64,000 bases of DNA. It comes from Onchocerca lupi. Its lineage: Eukaryota; Nematoda; Chromadorea; Rhabditida; Onchocercidae. Position 1 is the first letter of the stretch. Each line of letters opens with the position of its first letter. The position numbers were made by a program, and so were the translations under genes. Location of the stretch: assembly GCA_028564675.1 (NCBI GenBank), contig JAOVVO010000066.1, forward strand, positions 1 to 64,000, read 5' to 3'. Below, piece by piece: positions 51,601-63,100 of this stretch. Under the pieces are notes generated by a model. The model was given only the letters and a program-made list of their open reading frames with translations. It did not search any database and was not told the origin of the DNA.

Positions 51601-53097
51601 TGGAGGTAAACTTGATAATTTATAAAGAATTATGACTGGCGGCAATATTCTTGCATCTTTTATAAACAAGTTCAGTTGAAAATAATGCAATGAACTAACG
51701 AAAATAAAAAATCATAAGTATAAAAGAAAACAGTAGATAACCATGTGAAAAATATCTGCCATTATAAAAAATAAAATTAACCGTTAATCCATATTTGGTA
51801 AAATGTGGCACTGTGAACACCCAAGTGCCTGTTTCAGGACGATAGTCCTTGAATTTTGCTCCCATTTTTAACGAAGCACGCTCTAGCTTTGCCCGATAAC
51901 CCATTTCTTCTAGCCTGAGAGGATCCTAAAAAACGAATTTTATGATGGTTGTTGAAAATTAAATTCTAAGGAAAAACTCTTGTATTTTTTGTTTTCTGCA
52001 CACAACAACATCAAATAAAGATGTTTAAAACAAACCGTGATATATTCTTTGGTTTTTTTATCGCGAGGCCAAACTCTATCCAGACTAACTTCAGCAAATC
52101 GATTTAATTCTTGTCCAACTGGTGGCTTAAAATTATCATCAGGATATACAATTACTTCATGCTGACGGAAATGTACTATCTGAAAGAAAACTGAGATTAA
52201 TAGAGAAAGAAAAACCGTATTTCATAATTGTAAAACACAAAACTGAGATTAATAGAGAAAGAAAAACCATATTTCATAATTGTAAAACAAAAAACTGAGA
52301 TTAATAGAGAAAGAAAAACCGTATTTCCCAATTGTAAAACATAAATACCAAATATTTTACCAAATATCAAACTTAAAATACCAAATATTTTTGAGAAATT
52401 GTTCCAGATTACTTTAATCTCCATTGTAAAAATAATAAAGAGTCAAAACCTTATCCAAATTAACGTTGTGTAAATCAAATGGACCAGGCCAAAAAACACT
52501 TCCAAAAGCCAGTCGACGTATCGTAAAGCCACTTTCAATATGACAGATAGCATTATTTTTCAGCGCCATTTCTGCAAGTTCTTCCAGCGACGGTTCGCAT
52601 TCATAATCTCCCCTGTAATAAACGAAATTCTAAGTTACTAATAAAAATTACTCCAGTCCATTGAAAAATAATAAAGAATCAAAATCTTATCCAAATTAAC
52701 ATTGGGTAAATCGAATGAAGCACATCAAAAAACATTTCCGAAAGCCAGTCGACGTATCGTAAACATTTACAATACAACAACAGTATACTAATAAATTTCG
52801 AGTGATACAACTTTTTTGAGGTATACAATGAAGTAACGAGAAATTTGAGCTGCACTTTTATTTCAGTATTGCTGCCTATCCGTTGTTTGAAATTTCGCGA
52901 ATTAAAAGATTCAAAGTATTGTGGACTCTAAAAATTTAATATAACTGAATTTAAATTAAAGAAATACCTACCTTGTTAAAATTATACCTGCTGGATGAAT
53001 ATTACACATAGCACCATTTTCAGAAGAGACATTGGCAACAGTTCTGTTAGTTATATTCAATGAACTGTTATTGCTCTCCTGTTCGGAATGCACCTGA

Positions 53098-53148
<51 letters not shown>

Positions 53149-56100
53149 AAATGGTTATTCTCTTTCTATATAATTCATCGGTTTAAATATTTCCAATTAT
53201 TTGATCTTAGTATGATGACCCTATACTATTCTCTAATTCTGAAAAATCTGAGACATGAATGCGCAAGAAATTTTATAACCACCAGTAGTAACACATTGCC
53301 TAGTTCGAAAAAAACTAAAAAAATGATTTTTAGACTTTTCTAACAATTAGTGAGGTGCTTTTAGTCTACATGTGGCAGCTAATATCAATGTATGACACAT
53401 TTCACAGAAATGCGAACCAATCGAAAAGAAATTATTACTAGTCAGTTGAAATGACTTCACAACTATGTCCTATCAGAAAGATCATCAACAGCAGTATTTG
53501 AGGTTAGAGAAGGATGTGTATTATTAAGAGACTAGACAATCCTGAACATCCTAGTAATCAATAAATAAATGTCATTAATTTAATTAAAACAAACCGATGA
53601 CGAAGATACTACAGTAGAGCGTCGCAGAGCAGACTGAGAATTGGCTAGTGGTTCTTCCTCAGCTATTGTTTTATTAGTTGACAAATTTTCCGAGGGTGAT
53701 AACATGGAGGAAACGCCAGCTTTTTGTCCTGTCGTTGTCAGCTCAGCAGTAACTGATCGCTAAAAGTTTTTCAAGTGTATTAGAACCACAAAAATCTTGT
53801 TTTCATTTTTCTTCTAATTTTCAAAACTCAAAATAAATACTTACAATATCTGCTTTTGAAACTACTCCAATTCGTGCATTACCAATTGTTTCTTTATTTC
53901 CATTGACTTGCGCTACTGATGAAGGCGACACAGTTACTGAATTCGTAGAATTTCGTCTATTTTCCTGCTAAAAAGTTTAATTTTCTCATTTTCCAACCAA
54001 TCATTTATTGCTTTTTGGATTTGGAAATGAATTACGTTTCTTTGTAAGCACAAGACGTAATATACAACATGGAATAAGGAAGTTAATTTAGTTTAATACC
54101 ATATATTTATGGAGAACACTGAGATCAAGTCGCTTAATATTCGAATTATATTTTGACTTCGATGACTGGCTATTATTCAACCCCAGAAAACTTGAAGGAT
54201 CTATCGATGAAGACGAACCATTAGTACCACACGATCTGAAAAAAGATATTTTCAGAAATTCGAAAATTCATTAATTCCAACAAAATTTGCTCAATGTAAT
54301 CAATGACGATAATTTTCAAATAATAGAGAAGTATTTCGACTTTATTAATTGTGAAGATTTGGATATCCCAATGCTTAAATTTCAGTGCTACAAAGAATTT
54401 AACTTAGAATGATAAGAAAAAAACATGCCGATTAGCAGTGTTATCAAAATTCAATGATGTGTTCTTCTTGCTACTGCCTCTAAGGCCGGGTGGCAAAAAC
54501 ATGGAGTGATATGTAAAGTCCCCGATACTTTCTCGGGAATTGGATGCCGAAGGTTTAATACGGGATGCAGCGGCAGGTATTGAACCCAGTGAAAGCGGTC
54601 CACTCGGTGTTGTTGTCGTCACCGCACCTGCGTCTTTCTTTGAAGCCAGAAACCGCATCTGACGCTCTACACTACAACTATGATTAATGAAAAATGTTTT
54701 GTAAAGAACTTCTACAAAAGTGCCTTTCAAAACAATAATTAAAAATAAGAAAAAGGACAGCTTGGAAGAAACATGCTAGCAAACAATTTTCAGTGAAAAT
54801 AATCTCCAGACAAGAAAATTAATTTGCAATATGTAGTTATCTGAACTGATATCAAACTGCTTGGAGAAAAAGATAACATACTCTTAAAATAGAACATAAA
54901 TCTTATTAATAAATACCATGAAAGAGAATCAAAACGAACATAAATATTCAGTCTAACCTGACTGGATTAGGGATATTTGACTTCTCTTGTGATTCAGTCG
55001 TTAGAAGTTTTAACAATGGATTATCACCATATGGACTAGCTGCTAACTGTGCTTCGATAACTGCTTTTTCAATCTGCCACTGATTAAAATCGGCACCCAA
55101 AACAATGGGTGCCGCTGACGAAATATTACCACCCGCTACTTGCTGCGTAGAACCGAAAACTGTAAAACATCGAAAGTTCAATTTCCAATTTAATTTCTCT
55201 TTCCTGCGATTTAAAACAAAATAAAAAAATTTTATACATGGATAAGATCTCACCAGGTTGCGTTGCAGTAGAACCAAATAAGGAATTAACTGGTTTCGCC
55301 GCAGATGAGCCGAATAATGATGGTGTTGAAGAAGGAGCAGCTTGTCCGAAAAGACTTCCTAAAATTACAATTATTAAGCAGTAGAAAATAGAATATCTGA
55401 AAATTTTCGATCATAAAAAATTTCTGCATATAGTGACTTATACAACAGAATACCTGTGTTTGAGCCAAACAATCCACTACTAACTGGTTTAGAGCCAAAA
55501 AGTCCACCTGTTGATTGAGCGCCTGAAAAACAGCATATTTTTCCTAAAAATTTCTTTAGCATAAAAAATGAAAAAAAGTTTGAAATCTCTAAATTTATAT
55601 AGAAGTCTTAACAGTAGCTGTTAGATATATACCAAAAGGTGAGGCCGTGGACGTAGATGCGCCGAAAGCACCGAAACCAGAAGTAGAAGGTTTAGCACCA
55701 AAAAGACTCGTCGAAGCAGTTGATGTTGCAGGTTGCTGAAAACCATTGAATGAAGAAGCATGATGAATTTGTCAAAAATGAATCGATGCTACTTTGAGTA
55801 CAAGCAAATAATACAATTAGGGTTCTTCTTAAAAACTTGGTAAATAACAACAATAGCATTTTTGTGGTTGAATTACAAAAATGAAACACTGTATTAATTA
55901 TTAAATAAACATAAACTAAATGATCCTTCCACTACAATTATGACCATCTTGATATAAATCAAATATTTAAAACAACACATCAATTATTTCCCTACCGTAT
56001 TGTTGCCAAATGTAAATGGGCTTGACGAGGATGCAGCAGTGCTGAAAGTTGGCCCACCAAAAAGTGACGAACTTTGAGTACCGAAACCCTGAAACTATTC

Positions 56101-58571
56101 AAGCAAAAATCTTTATATCGAAATAAAAATGAAACAAATAGAGAAATGAAACCAAAATTAAACCTCGGAATACAAAAGAAGAAGGAAAGATAAAAGAAAT
56201 AGATAAAAGTTGCATAAATTTGCAATCAAACTAAGCAACTGACCACGCTCCATTGTGATTAAATTTAGCTTTTGATCTGTCCCAAAAAAAATTTTCAGTA
56301 GAAGTAAAATTACAAGTGAAAATGTTAAAACAATACTTAGAATTTATAAACCAGAAGTAATGAAAGATGAAAGAAACAAGACAATAATTCACTCCGACAA
56401 ACAAACGAACAGAGAGCATTTTCAGTGATATATTATTTCAAAAGCTTACAGTAAACAGACTAAAAAATTATTTAAAGACTAAAATTAAACAGACTAAAAA
56501 ATTAAAATTATTTTTTTTTTTTTTTAGACTAAAGTAAAAATGAGGGATTCTTGTATCCGAGCAAATCCCCTATACGATTTAAAAAACTACAGTGGTCTCT
56601 GAAATAAAAAGAGTGCGCTAGCACACTGAGATGCCACAACAAATGAAATATTTGCTTGTCTCGCACCATGAACCAAATTATCGTCTCTAGTAATGCAATA
56701 AGTATTATCAAAAATGAAAGAAACAAATTAAAAGTGGTGAGAAACTAAATCCGAATAATAACAGATAAAAGAACAAATCAAACCGTCGCTGGTTTGGCGC
56801 TAAATAATCCTGTGCTAGTCTGAGTTTGTCCAAATGGTGAACTTGCAGTGGAAGAACCAAATAATCCTCCACTTACTGGTTTACTGCCGAAAATCGATGT
56901 GGTGGTTGTCGGGGTTCCAAACAACAAAGATGAAGCTGTGGTTGTAGTACCAAAACCAGTCGAGGCTAAGAAAAAAATTTATCATAAATTATCAGTTAAA
57001 TAAAATAGTTTCTGATCTAAATTGCTTATCTTGAGCATTATGCATTTATGCAATAACGAAGAAAGTAAAAGTGAATCTCTAACCGAATATTAATAAAATA
57101 AAAGAACTCACTGCTTCCAAAAAGTGGTTTATTTTGGCCAAAAATTGAAGACTGCGTTGTATTTGTATTGGAACCAAACAATGAGGAAGACGGTTGTGAT
57201 GTCTGACCGAATACCAAACCGCCACTCTGCGGACCTTTTCTATTTGCCAAGTAATCATCACATCTCAACTCCTATGTGAATTATAAATCGGTATGTTCAA
57301 TTTTTAACTATTTTATTTTAATAATTCTACAAAATAAATACGAATTTAATGTTGAAGAATGCCGTATACGTCCTACAATCAGTGAAATAACACTGGCAAA
57401 ATGAATAAGAATGAACACGTCATAACAAAAAGTACTGTTCAAAATTTTAACCAAATCAAAATTGAAATTTCATTGCAATAAGAAACATTTACTGATAGTA
57501 AAGATACTAGTAGTTAAAAACTCTAAAATATAGACCTCTAAACTCTTATTTTCATATTGTTTCATGGCAGTGATACACATATGTTTCGTGCTAATCGTTT
57601 GATTCGTACCATTACGGAGCATAGTATCTGTAGACGTGGGAGGTTCGAATTTAACAGTTGTGCCCGATACAGATGATGCTGAAATATTTCATTTTTTGGC
57701 AATTTTTCAAAAACAATAACCTCTAAGCTTTCTTCAGTTCCAACAACTTAGAACTAAGTAATCATAAAGCAGCAAATATAAACAAACAAAAAAGATTAAA
57801 CAATAAACAATCCCATACATCCAAAACTTGATCCAAAAACACCACCAGTTTGTTGTGTCGACTGAGTTGAACCAAATAGTGATGTGGAGCCAGTGAAACC
57901 TGTTGACTGCGTTGTCGATGATGCTCCAAAAAGGGGTTTTGACTGACCAAATATTGAAGTCGATGCAGAGGAAATCGGCTGCGTGCTTCCTAAAACCATG
58001 TTTAATCCAGAATACTATCATCACTTGATAGAATGTTTCAAGCTTGATTTAATCTCCTAAATAAATTTTTTTCTACCGATGTCAATAAAATCAACCGAAC
58101 CGAAAAGTGATGTCGATTGTCCGGGAGAACCAAAAATGGATTTCTGTCCGAATAAACCTGTACTCTGCGTGGTCGTTTGTGTTCCAAATCCTGTTGCTGG
58201 CCGATTGGCGGCTGATCCAAATAATGAGCTGCCTGCTATATTGGAAACATTGAAATATCAAAATAATAGTGATACAATATACAGAGCAATACAGTTTAAC
58301 CTTAAGATTTGTTTTGGAAAAAAAGAGAGAATAATTTGTTCGACGAAGAAATAGATAAAGTTGAAATATTGATTATTAAATTATTGGTAGTTGATAAATA
58401 CTATACGGAGTAGAGATTCTTACGTTTCTCGATGGACCGAAATCTTCCTGTTTCTTCCGAGGAAGGTAGCAATAGAAGACTCCCTCAAAAAGATAAAATT
58501 TCGAAAATTAGATGGGACTTACTACCGAAAGCAGATGTATTGGATGAGCCGAAAGGCGATTTCCCAAACAT
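45601..58571 (-). CDS. NUP98: Nucleoporin NUP98-NUP96 precursor (NPP-10-like), 36 exons
   Basis: Thirty-six exons join in phase from ATG 58571 to TGA 45601 and give 1680 aa, close to C. elegans NPP-10. The order is an FG/GLFG-repeat N-terminus interrupted by a GLEBS motif, an NPYG/FN-type segment, the autoproteolytic domain, then NUP96 (a Y-complex scaffold). NUP98 lines the pore channel and binds Rae1/Gle2 and transport receptors. NUP96 builds the pore ring. The single precursor is normally cut by its own autoproteolytic domain. The N-terminal MFGKSPFGSS and the C-terminal block VWGPGGQIFTDFYHIKKRL match the nematode family. Exon coordinates are in the three domain entries. The donor of exon 2 and the neighbourhood of exons 29-30 are less certain than the rest. 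Intron 12 is a GC-AG intron. Confidence 0.94.
47880..47986 (-). other. Coding-like stretch between NUP98 exons 29 and 30
   Basis: On the - strand one frame reads about 33 residues ending in a stop, including SDDEPKLLIDLF and AYEEFEKT. This is faintly like the human NUP96 segment ISRALSMYEEAFQNT that should fall near here. No good acceptor precedes it and no donor gives the phase needed by exon 30, so it is not placed in the gene model. It may be an alternative exon or a relic. Confidence 0.3.
50522..50617. repeat. Foldback element with 37-bp arms in NUP98 intron 22
   Basis: The left arm 50522-50558 and right arm 50581-50617 are imperfect reverse complements over their whole length, with the best core ACCGCT.CTA.TAACTAG. 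The 22-base loop is almost only T then A. The shape suggests a small MITE-like foldback insertion or a long intronic RNA hairpin. Confidence 0.7.
52191..52341. repeat. Tandem repeat, period 52 bp, nearly three copies, NUP98 intron 17
   Basis: Copies start at 52191, 52243 and 52295, each opening CTGAGATTAATAGAGAAAGA and continuing AAAACC.TATTTC. The copies differ at only a few positions, so the expansion is recent. It lies in the short intron between exons 17 and 18, right beside the source of the exon-17 duplication. Confidence 0.95.
52647..52763 (-). pseudogene. Decayed copy of the 3' part of NUP98 exon 17 plus intron start
   Basis: About 117 bases repeat 52408-52527, which spans the end of exon 17 and the first about 40 bases of intron 17. 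Shared runs include AAAGCCAGTCGACGTATCGT and TTATCCAAATTAAC. The copy sits in intron 16, upstream of the true exon in the transcript. It carries an in-frame stop (TGG changed to TGA) and its donor GT has become AT, so it cannot serve as an exon. Confidence 0.85.
53103..53144. repeat. 42-base T homopolymer next to NUP98 exon 16
   Basis: An uninterrupted run of T on the + strand, i.e. A42 on the coding strand. It ends a few bases before the TTCAG acceptor of exon 16, so the usual pyrimidine tract is reduced to a few bases (TTAATTCAG). The exact length is likely to be unreliable in any assembly. Confidence 0.9.
54100..58571 (-). other. NUP98: NUP98 exons 1-13: FG/GLFG repeats with GLEBS motif
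   Basis: Exons 58523-58571, 58077-58235, 57819-57989, 57536-57678, 57112-57271, 56784-56965, 55996-56088, 55633-55735, 55454-55522, 55254-55358, 54958-55159, 54429-54671 and 54100-54235 (residues 1 to about 605). There are many SLFG, GLFG and IFG repeats in Ser/Thr/Gln spacers. Exon 4 and the start of exon 5 encode the GLEBS segment (residues about 127-190) with VSGTTVKFEPP, TKHMCITAM and the acidic LEELRCDDYLANRKGP, nearly identical to C. elegans, so Rae1 binding is expected. Exon 11 carries SPYGDNPLLK and exon 12 RQMRFLASKK, as in NPP-10. Confidence 0.9.
54236..54428 (-). other. GC-AG intron 12 of NUP98
   Basis: Exon 12 ends GCTAATCG on the - strand and the intron begins GCATGT and ends TTTCAG. 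Exon 13 is open only in the frame that needs a phase-2 junction, and no GT donor at the end of exon 12 gives that phase. The GC donor yields ...NTANRSCGTNG, aligning with C. elegans ...SLTNRSVHESS. Confidence 0.7.
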
Positions 58572-59468
58572 TTTCAAAAACGTCAATTGAACAAATACTG
58601 AGCACTGTTCTGTGGTCGGAAATGTCTCTCCGATCAATATGAACTGGAACCCGAAAAATAGATCTGAAACGACAATACGATAACAGACAACAACATAACA
58701 GTCGTAAACTCTTAATGAATAAATGAGCCCAACCCAATCTCCTCTCCAATAATAATCACAGAAAGAAATATACTAGAAAATACGAAATCTCCTCTGGCAC
58801 AGTGCCAAAATCAATCTTTTCGCGCTTATTCAAAATTTTTAAGTGTAATTACCGTATGCTGACAACAGCAACACTAAAACAATTCTGTGCAACTCGATGG
58901 TCAATAGTCTAAGTATCTCAGCTTTCGGGCAATGAACTATCTATTCGGATTTTCCATGTAATCTATAGTTATTCCTGTTTAATATCCGGAATAGATCCGG
59001 GAACATTCGAACTTTCCTGAATTCTCTTGAATCACTCCATTTTCATATTTATTCCAAAAAAATTTTTTTGATTACTTTACGAATTATGCCTAACTTTATA
59101 ATTAATACCGAAAAATCTAGTGATAACATTTTGAAAAGATGTCAGTAAGATACTGAGAATAACGATTTCGATTAGATATCGATGATCGATCGATTTGTTG
59201 ACTTTCAAATTTCATGATAATAAATTGAAATATCTAAATTTGTCACTCTGCTATCTTTCAATTAGATGACATCACTGCCGCAGAATTTCGATGATTTCAA
59301 GAAGTCCATTTTATATTTTATGTGCGTACAAGGCTCCGAAATCGATTACAATTACTGCTTAGTCATTTTTATTCATATAAACACCATAATATATTTGCAG
59401 ATATGAAGGAAGCGCAACAGAAAATTTTTAAGCTATGAATCATCGCAAAAGTTTATCATTATCACTCG
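58572..59468. other. Intergenic region upstream of NUP98
   Basis: Contains the NUP98 5' region and the 3' end of the gene at 59469-60139. No supported open frame was seen. It carries a palindromic TGGCAC-A-GTGCCA at 58795-58807 and clustered ATCGAT/GATCGAT runs near 59170-59195. Confidence 0.55.
58795..58807. promoter_or_regulatory. Possible nuclear factor I (NFI) site upstream of NUP98
   Basis: CTGGC-ACAGT-GCCAA fits the NFI consensus TTGGC(N5)GCCAA except at one end base, and the inner 13 bases are a perfect palindrome. It lies about 225 bases upstream of the NUP98 start codon. Such a site can arise by chance, so this is only suggestive. Confidence 0.25.
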
Positions 59469-60139
59469 TCAATACTGATCATAATTGATGGCCTGCTTCT
59501 TTTTCTTCATAAAACTTCGACAAATTTTATCCGGATCCGCATCTATTTGTATACGTATTGGGTAATTTTCGCATAAAATGGTGCGGAACGGTGGCTCCCA
59601 AATGTCGTCCGGTCGACGAAACCGGATATGACCTGTAATTTCGAAGTTCAACAAAGGAGGAAATCTAAATATAGTTGTGTAGACCTTTCTAATACACGTG
59701 ATTATATTTCTGAATAGTCTTGTGATATCCGATGGAATCCAAATCATCATTCCCATGCTATGCATAATGTCATGTCTTCGACAATGAAAGCTTCTTGACT
59801 TTTTCGGATGAAATGTATAAGGACAGTTTAAAGTACCTTTTTTTAACCAATAAATGACCTGAATGACCTGCAACATATCATTAGTAATATACATTTACCG
59901 CTACAGATGAAATTATCAAATGGCCAGCTCTCTTATTAATTACATTGCTACCAGAAATTAGTCATCATTTCTTTTATCTTAAACCCTTTCCAGACCATAT
60001 TTCTTCTCAAATATTTCATAAAATTGAACTTACTTCTGCTTCCAAAGATAGAAGCATCTGTAACAACTACTAATACTGCAAACAAGAGGGCATAAAATGC
60101 AATAGGAAGCTTTATGGTACTCTGATTTTGCCGCATCAC
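59469..60139 (-). CDS. Small secreted protein of unknown family, exon structure uncertain
   Basis: Exon 1 (60034-60139) begins at an ATG 14 bases after a TTTCAG acceptor and encodes a clear signal peptide, with basic residues followed by LPIAFYALLFAVLVVV and a likely cut after TDA. It ends at a strong donor (AGAA|GTAAGT, phase 1). The final exon ends at TGA 59469. With acceptor TTACAG at 59633 (exon 59469-59632) the phases fit and the protein is 89 aa, containing RRPDDIWEPPFRTILCENYP and KICRSF. The same frame stays open for 141 codons back to 59894, rare in such AT-rich DNA. The last exon may therefore begin further upstream and add a cysteine-containing segment (LNCPYTFHPKK, FHCRRHD). I do not recognise the family. 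AATAAA on this strand at 59368-59373, about 95 bases past the stop, suits a short 3' UTR. Confidence 0.5.
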
Positions 60140-63100
60140 ACGTTTTCCACCTGAAATATTGAAAAATTATTTTTTATAACAGTAGAATCACGAAACAGAA
60201 TATGCTGAAGAATGAATGCCATTTCAGATTGCTTTCATATTGCTTAATCATCTTGCCTTTCATTCTATTTTCAGGCTATCATCACGGCTGGAGAAGACGT
60301 CGAGATGCGTACGTCTTTTTTACTTTTCTTGTATGATCATGACCTTCTGCTCTACAAAGTTGGCTCAAAAAATCTTCGATGGATCACAATCTGTAGAATT
60401 GAAAGATTATCCTGTCATTCTTTTTTCATCTTTTTTCATTTCTTGTCTATCTTATCAATTCGTAATGAAATTCGTGAGATAAATAAAAGTCCCAAAGTAA
60501 TGTCAAATTTATATGATTTGTGAAATTTTAATTTTTTTTTTTTTTTAATTTTGACTTTCTGCTTCTAGAAAAAAGTAATGGAAAAGGAGAAGAGAAATAA
60601 GAGAAAATTTTGGTTGAATGATATCAAAAATCAGCATTAAATTGATCACCCTAAAGCGTTATTCGCAATCTGAAGATTAGAAAAGAGTTATTTTGGTTAC
60701 TTGATAACTTTATCAAAGATATGACAGATCAGACTATACAATTTTCACGTACGAGACAACATCATTACTACGTGTTGATGCTGGTTAGGTCAAATTCTTG
60801 ACAAATATTCATAAACTCATATTTATTGCTGATTTAAATTGATATTAAAAATTGAAACAAAGGGAAGAGTAAAGAATATATTCTAATGACATCATATCGA
60901 GTAATAAACGCTCCAGTCAAGCGTGAAAAAAAGAACTCTTCAAATTCATTCGTTGCTTCATTTACTGGCAAATGAATTTTCACAACGAAGCATTCTTTTC
61001 AACTTTCATTTCTCCATTCATGAAAGAAACCACCAAACGATGGGATTATATATCAAACGAGCCTTGGCCCTAGGCTTAGACTAACAAATAAAAAGCTATT
61101 ATTCCCAAGCGTTAGCACATTTAAGCATTTAATGCAAATGAATTGATGTGCAAGAATTCACTACAATTGCGATGAAAAAAAAAAGATGAATGAAACGAAT
61201 TTTATATCAAAAAAGCAAGCAGTTGGATCTTCGAATGTATGCTTAAATTTAAATCCAATAAAGGAATAAAACTGAAAATTGAATTAGTATTTGAAATACT
61301 CTAGAATTTTTTGTGAAAATTTCGGAAATTTCATGGGAAAGTAAAAATGGATGGAAGCAAACGGATGAAAGAAAGAGATGAAAAAATCTAATGTAAGGCT
61401 TCTTGTTGGGGAATTTTAGATTTCTTTAAAATAGACACTGAATTTGTGATAAATGCTGACGTTTAAGAAGGAGGGGGGGGGGACATTTGAAGCTAAATAA
61501 CAACATTGAAGAATGATTATTCAAAACATCTTTTTTTTTTCGAGTCAGGAAAGAAAAAAAAAAGAAGAATTTGCCGAGAAATTTGAAAATATAAACTTTC
61601 CTTCAGAATACGGTAGCGTTAATATATGATTTTAAGAACAACAAAAATGATTAAAAACGATTGGAAATGATTCTACTCTATCGTTAACACTTTTTCTTAA
61701 CAACTGATATTTGTTCATGCAAAAGACAATATTCAATTTTGACAATAAATTTATTAATAATTCAACAAATGCAATTTTTCTGCCAAAGAATTATGACATT
61801 GCAAACTAATGTTAATCTATTTGTAAAATTCATCTTACTATAGCAAAACTCATATCTTTGAAAATCTTAAAATTATTCGTTGAGCATTTCTGAAATAAAA
61901 AAAAAAAAAAAGGAAATTAAATGTGACGATTCTAATGGCTTTCTACATCAGTCAATTAACGTGTGAAAATTTTCGTAGAGAAATCTTATAGAGAAGCTAT
62001 AAAAAGTGAAGAAAAAAATGAAACGAACATATTCATTTTTATTTGTTTAATCTGGCCTAAGAAAGAATATAATTTGTCAAGCAAGAAACTGCTAAACATG
62101 AAGCAATGATTCTTCCTAAATGTTGTGATTTACTGAATAGAAAAGAGAATGGCTTTGATAAAGAAGTCGCATGTAATCAACTAAATTTACAAACAACGCT
62201 TACTTGAAAAATCAAAATGGTAAAATAAATTTTGAAAATATAGCAGAGAACAAACAAAATTAGCACTGAGAATTTCTGATTTCATAAGAAGAATTCTGCA
62301 TCCGAAATTGTGGTGAAATGACATTAATTATTCTGAAATTCAGCTGTCTGGAATTTTGTAATTTATTTTCAGATTGATTCAAATGCTGGCAATCTCATAT
62401 TTCTAAATTTCAATCAATTACTTAATTATTTCTATAATTCTATTTATAGAAAACTTGAGTCGGTTTCTCAGAGTTCGGAAAAGTTGAAGTAAAGCAAATA
62501 AAGTTAATTTAAAAAATCGAAGAGGAAATTAATTCAATGAACTAAAGATCAAAATCAAAACTGAATTGCTGTTATTATCTTAAATGTATTTTTATTTTGA
62601 AATCTGTCAAACACCACCATTTTTAGTATAATTTATTTCCGTTCTTCACAACAGAGACAATATATTCTCATATTTTCTCAATTTTGGGATATTTTCTTCA
62701 CTGATGTGGATCAGATATTTTGGAAATTTGCCACTTAACATATCAATGAAGCATCTAGCCTGGATTTTTCTGGACACTTTCTTGCTTTTCTCTTAAATAT
62801 TGTAATATTTCAATTTGGTTCATTAAATCATGGATAAAATAACGAGATTCGATTGAGAGTGATCTGGTAAAAGAAAACAATTAAAATGAATTTTTAAAAT
62901 GAGTGAAAATTCTAAAGGATGAGATGAAGGACAAGAAAACTTATGAAAAAAAAGTGCATAGAATTAAAATGAGACAGTAGTCGAATTTGAAAATGATTGC
63001 ATTCAAAATGCAACGAATTTTATGAAGATAATATCTTCTCTTTTCGTATTTTGAAAAGAATCATCACTGCAAACGTCACTTTTTGGCGTTTGAGATTATT

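Larger units (their letters stand above)
51782..53967 (-). other. NUP98: NUP98 exons 14-19: linker and autoproteolytic domain
   Basis: Exons 53845-53967, 53595-53759, 52972-53093, 52450-52612, 52036-52179 and 51782-51925 (residues about 606-892). Exons 14-15 are a Ser/Thr-rich linker. The autoproteolytic/RNP-binding domain starts near the end of exon 16 (AGIILTR) and contains GSVFWPGPFDL, HEVIVYP, GQELNRFAEV, LDRVWPRDKKT, KMGAKFKDYRPETGTWVF and the processing site PHFTKYGL. The scissile bond would be Phe886-Thr887 (codons at 51797-51805 encode HFT). In human and C. elegans this tripeptide is HFS. Confidence 0.9.

Noticed and set aside
58079..58354. + strand frame of 91 codons over NUP98 exon 2
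   Set aside because: Antisense shadow of the FG-repeat exon, whose low stop-codon density explains the open frame.
33159..58571. Operon of HADHB, CDC16 and NUP98
   Set aside because: The genes share a strand, but gaps of about 1.3-1.4 kb are far larger than the roughly 100 bases usual for nematode operons.
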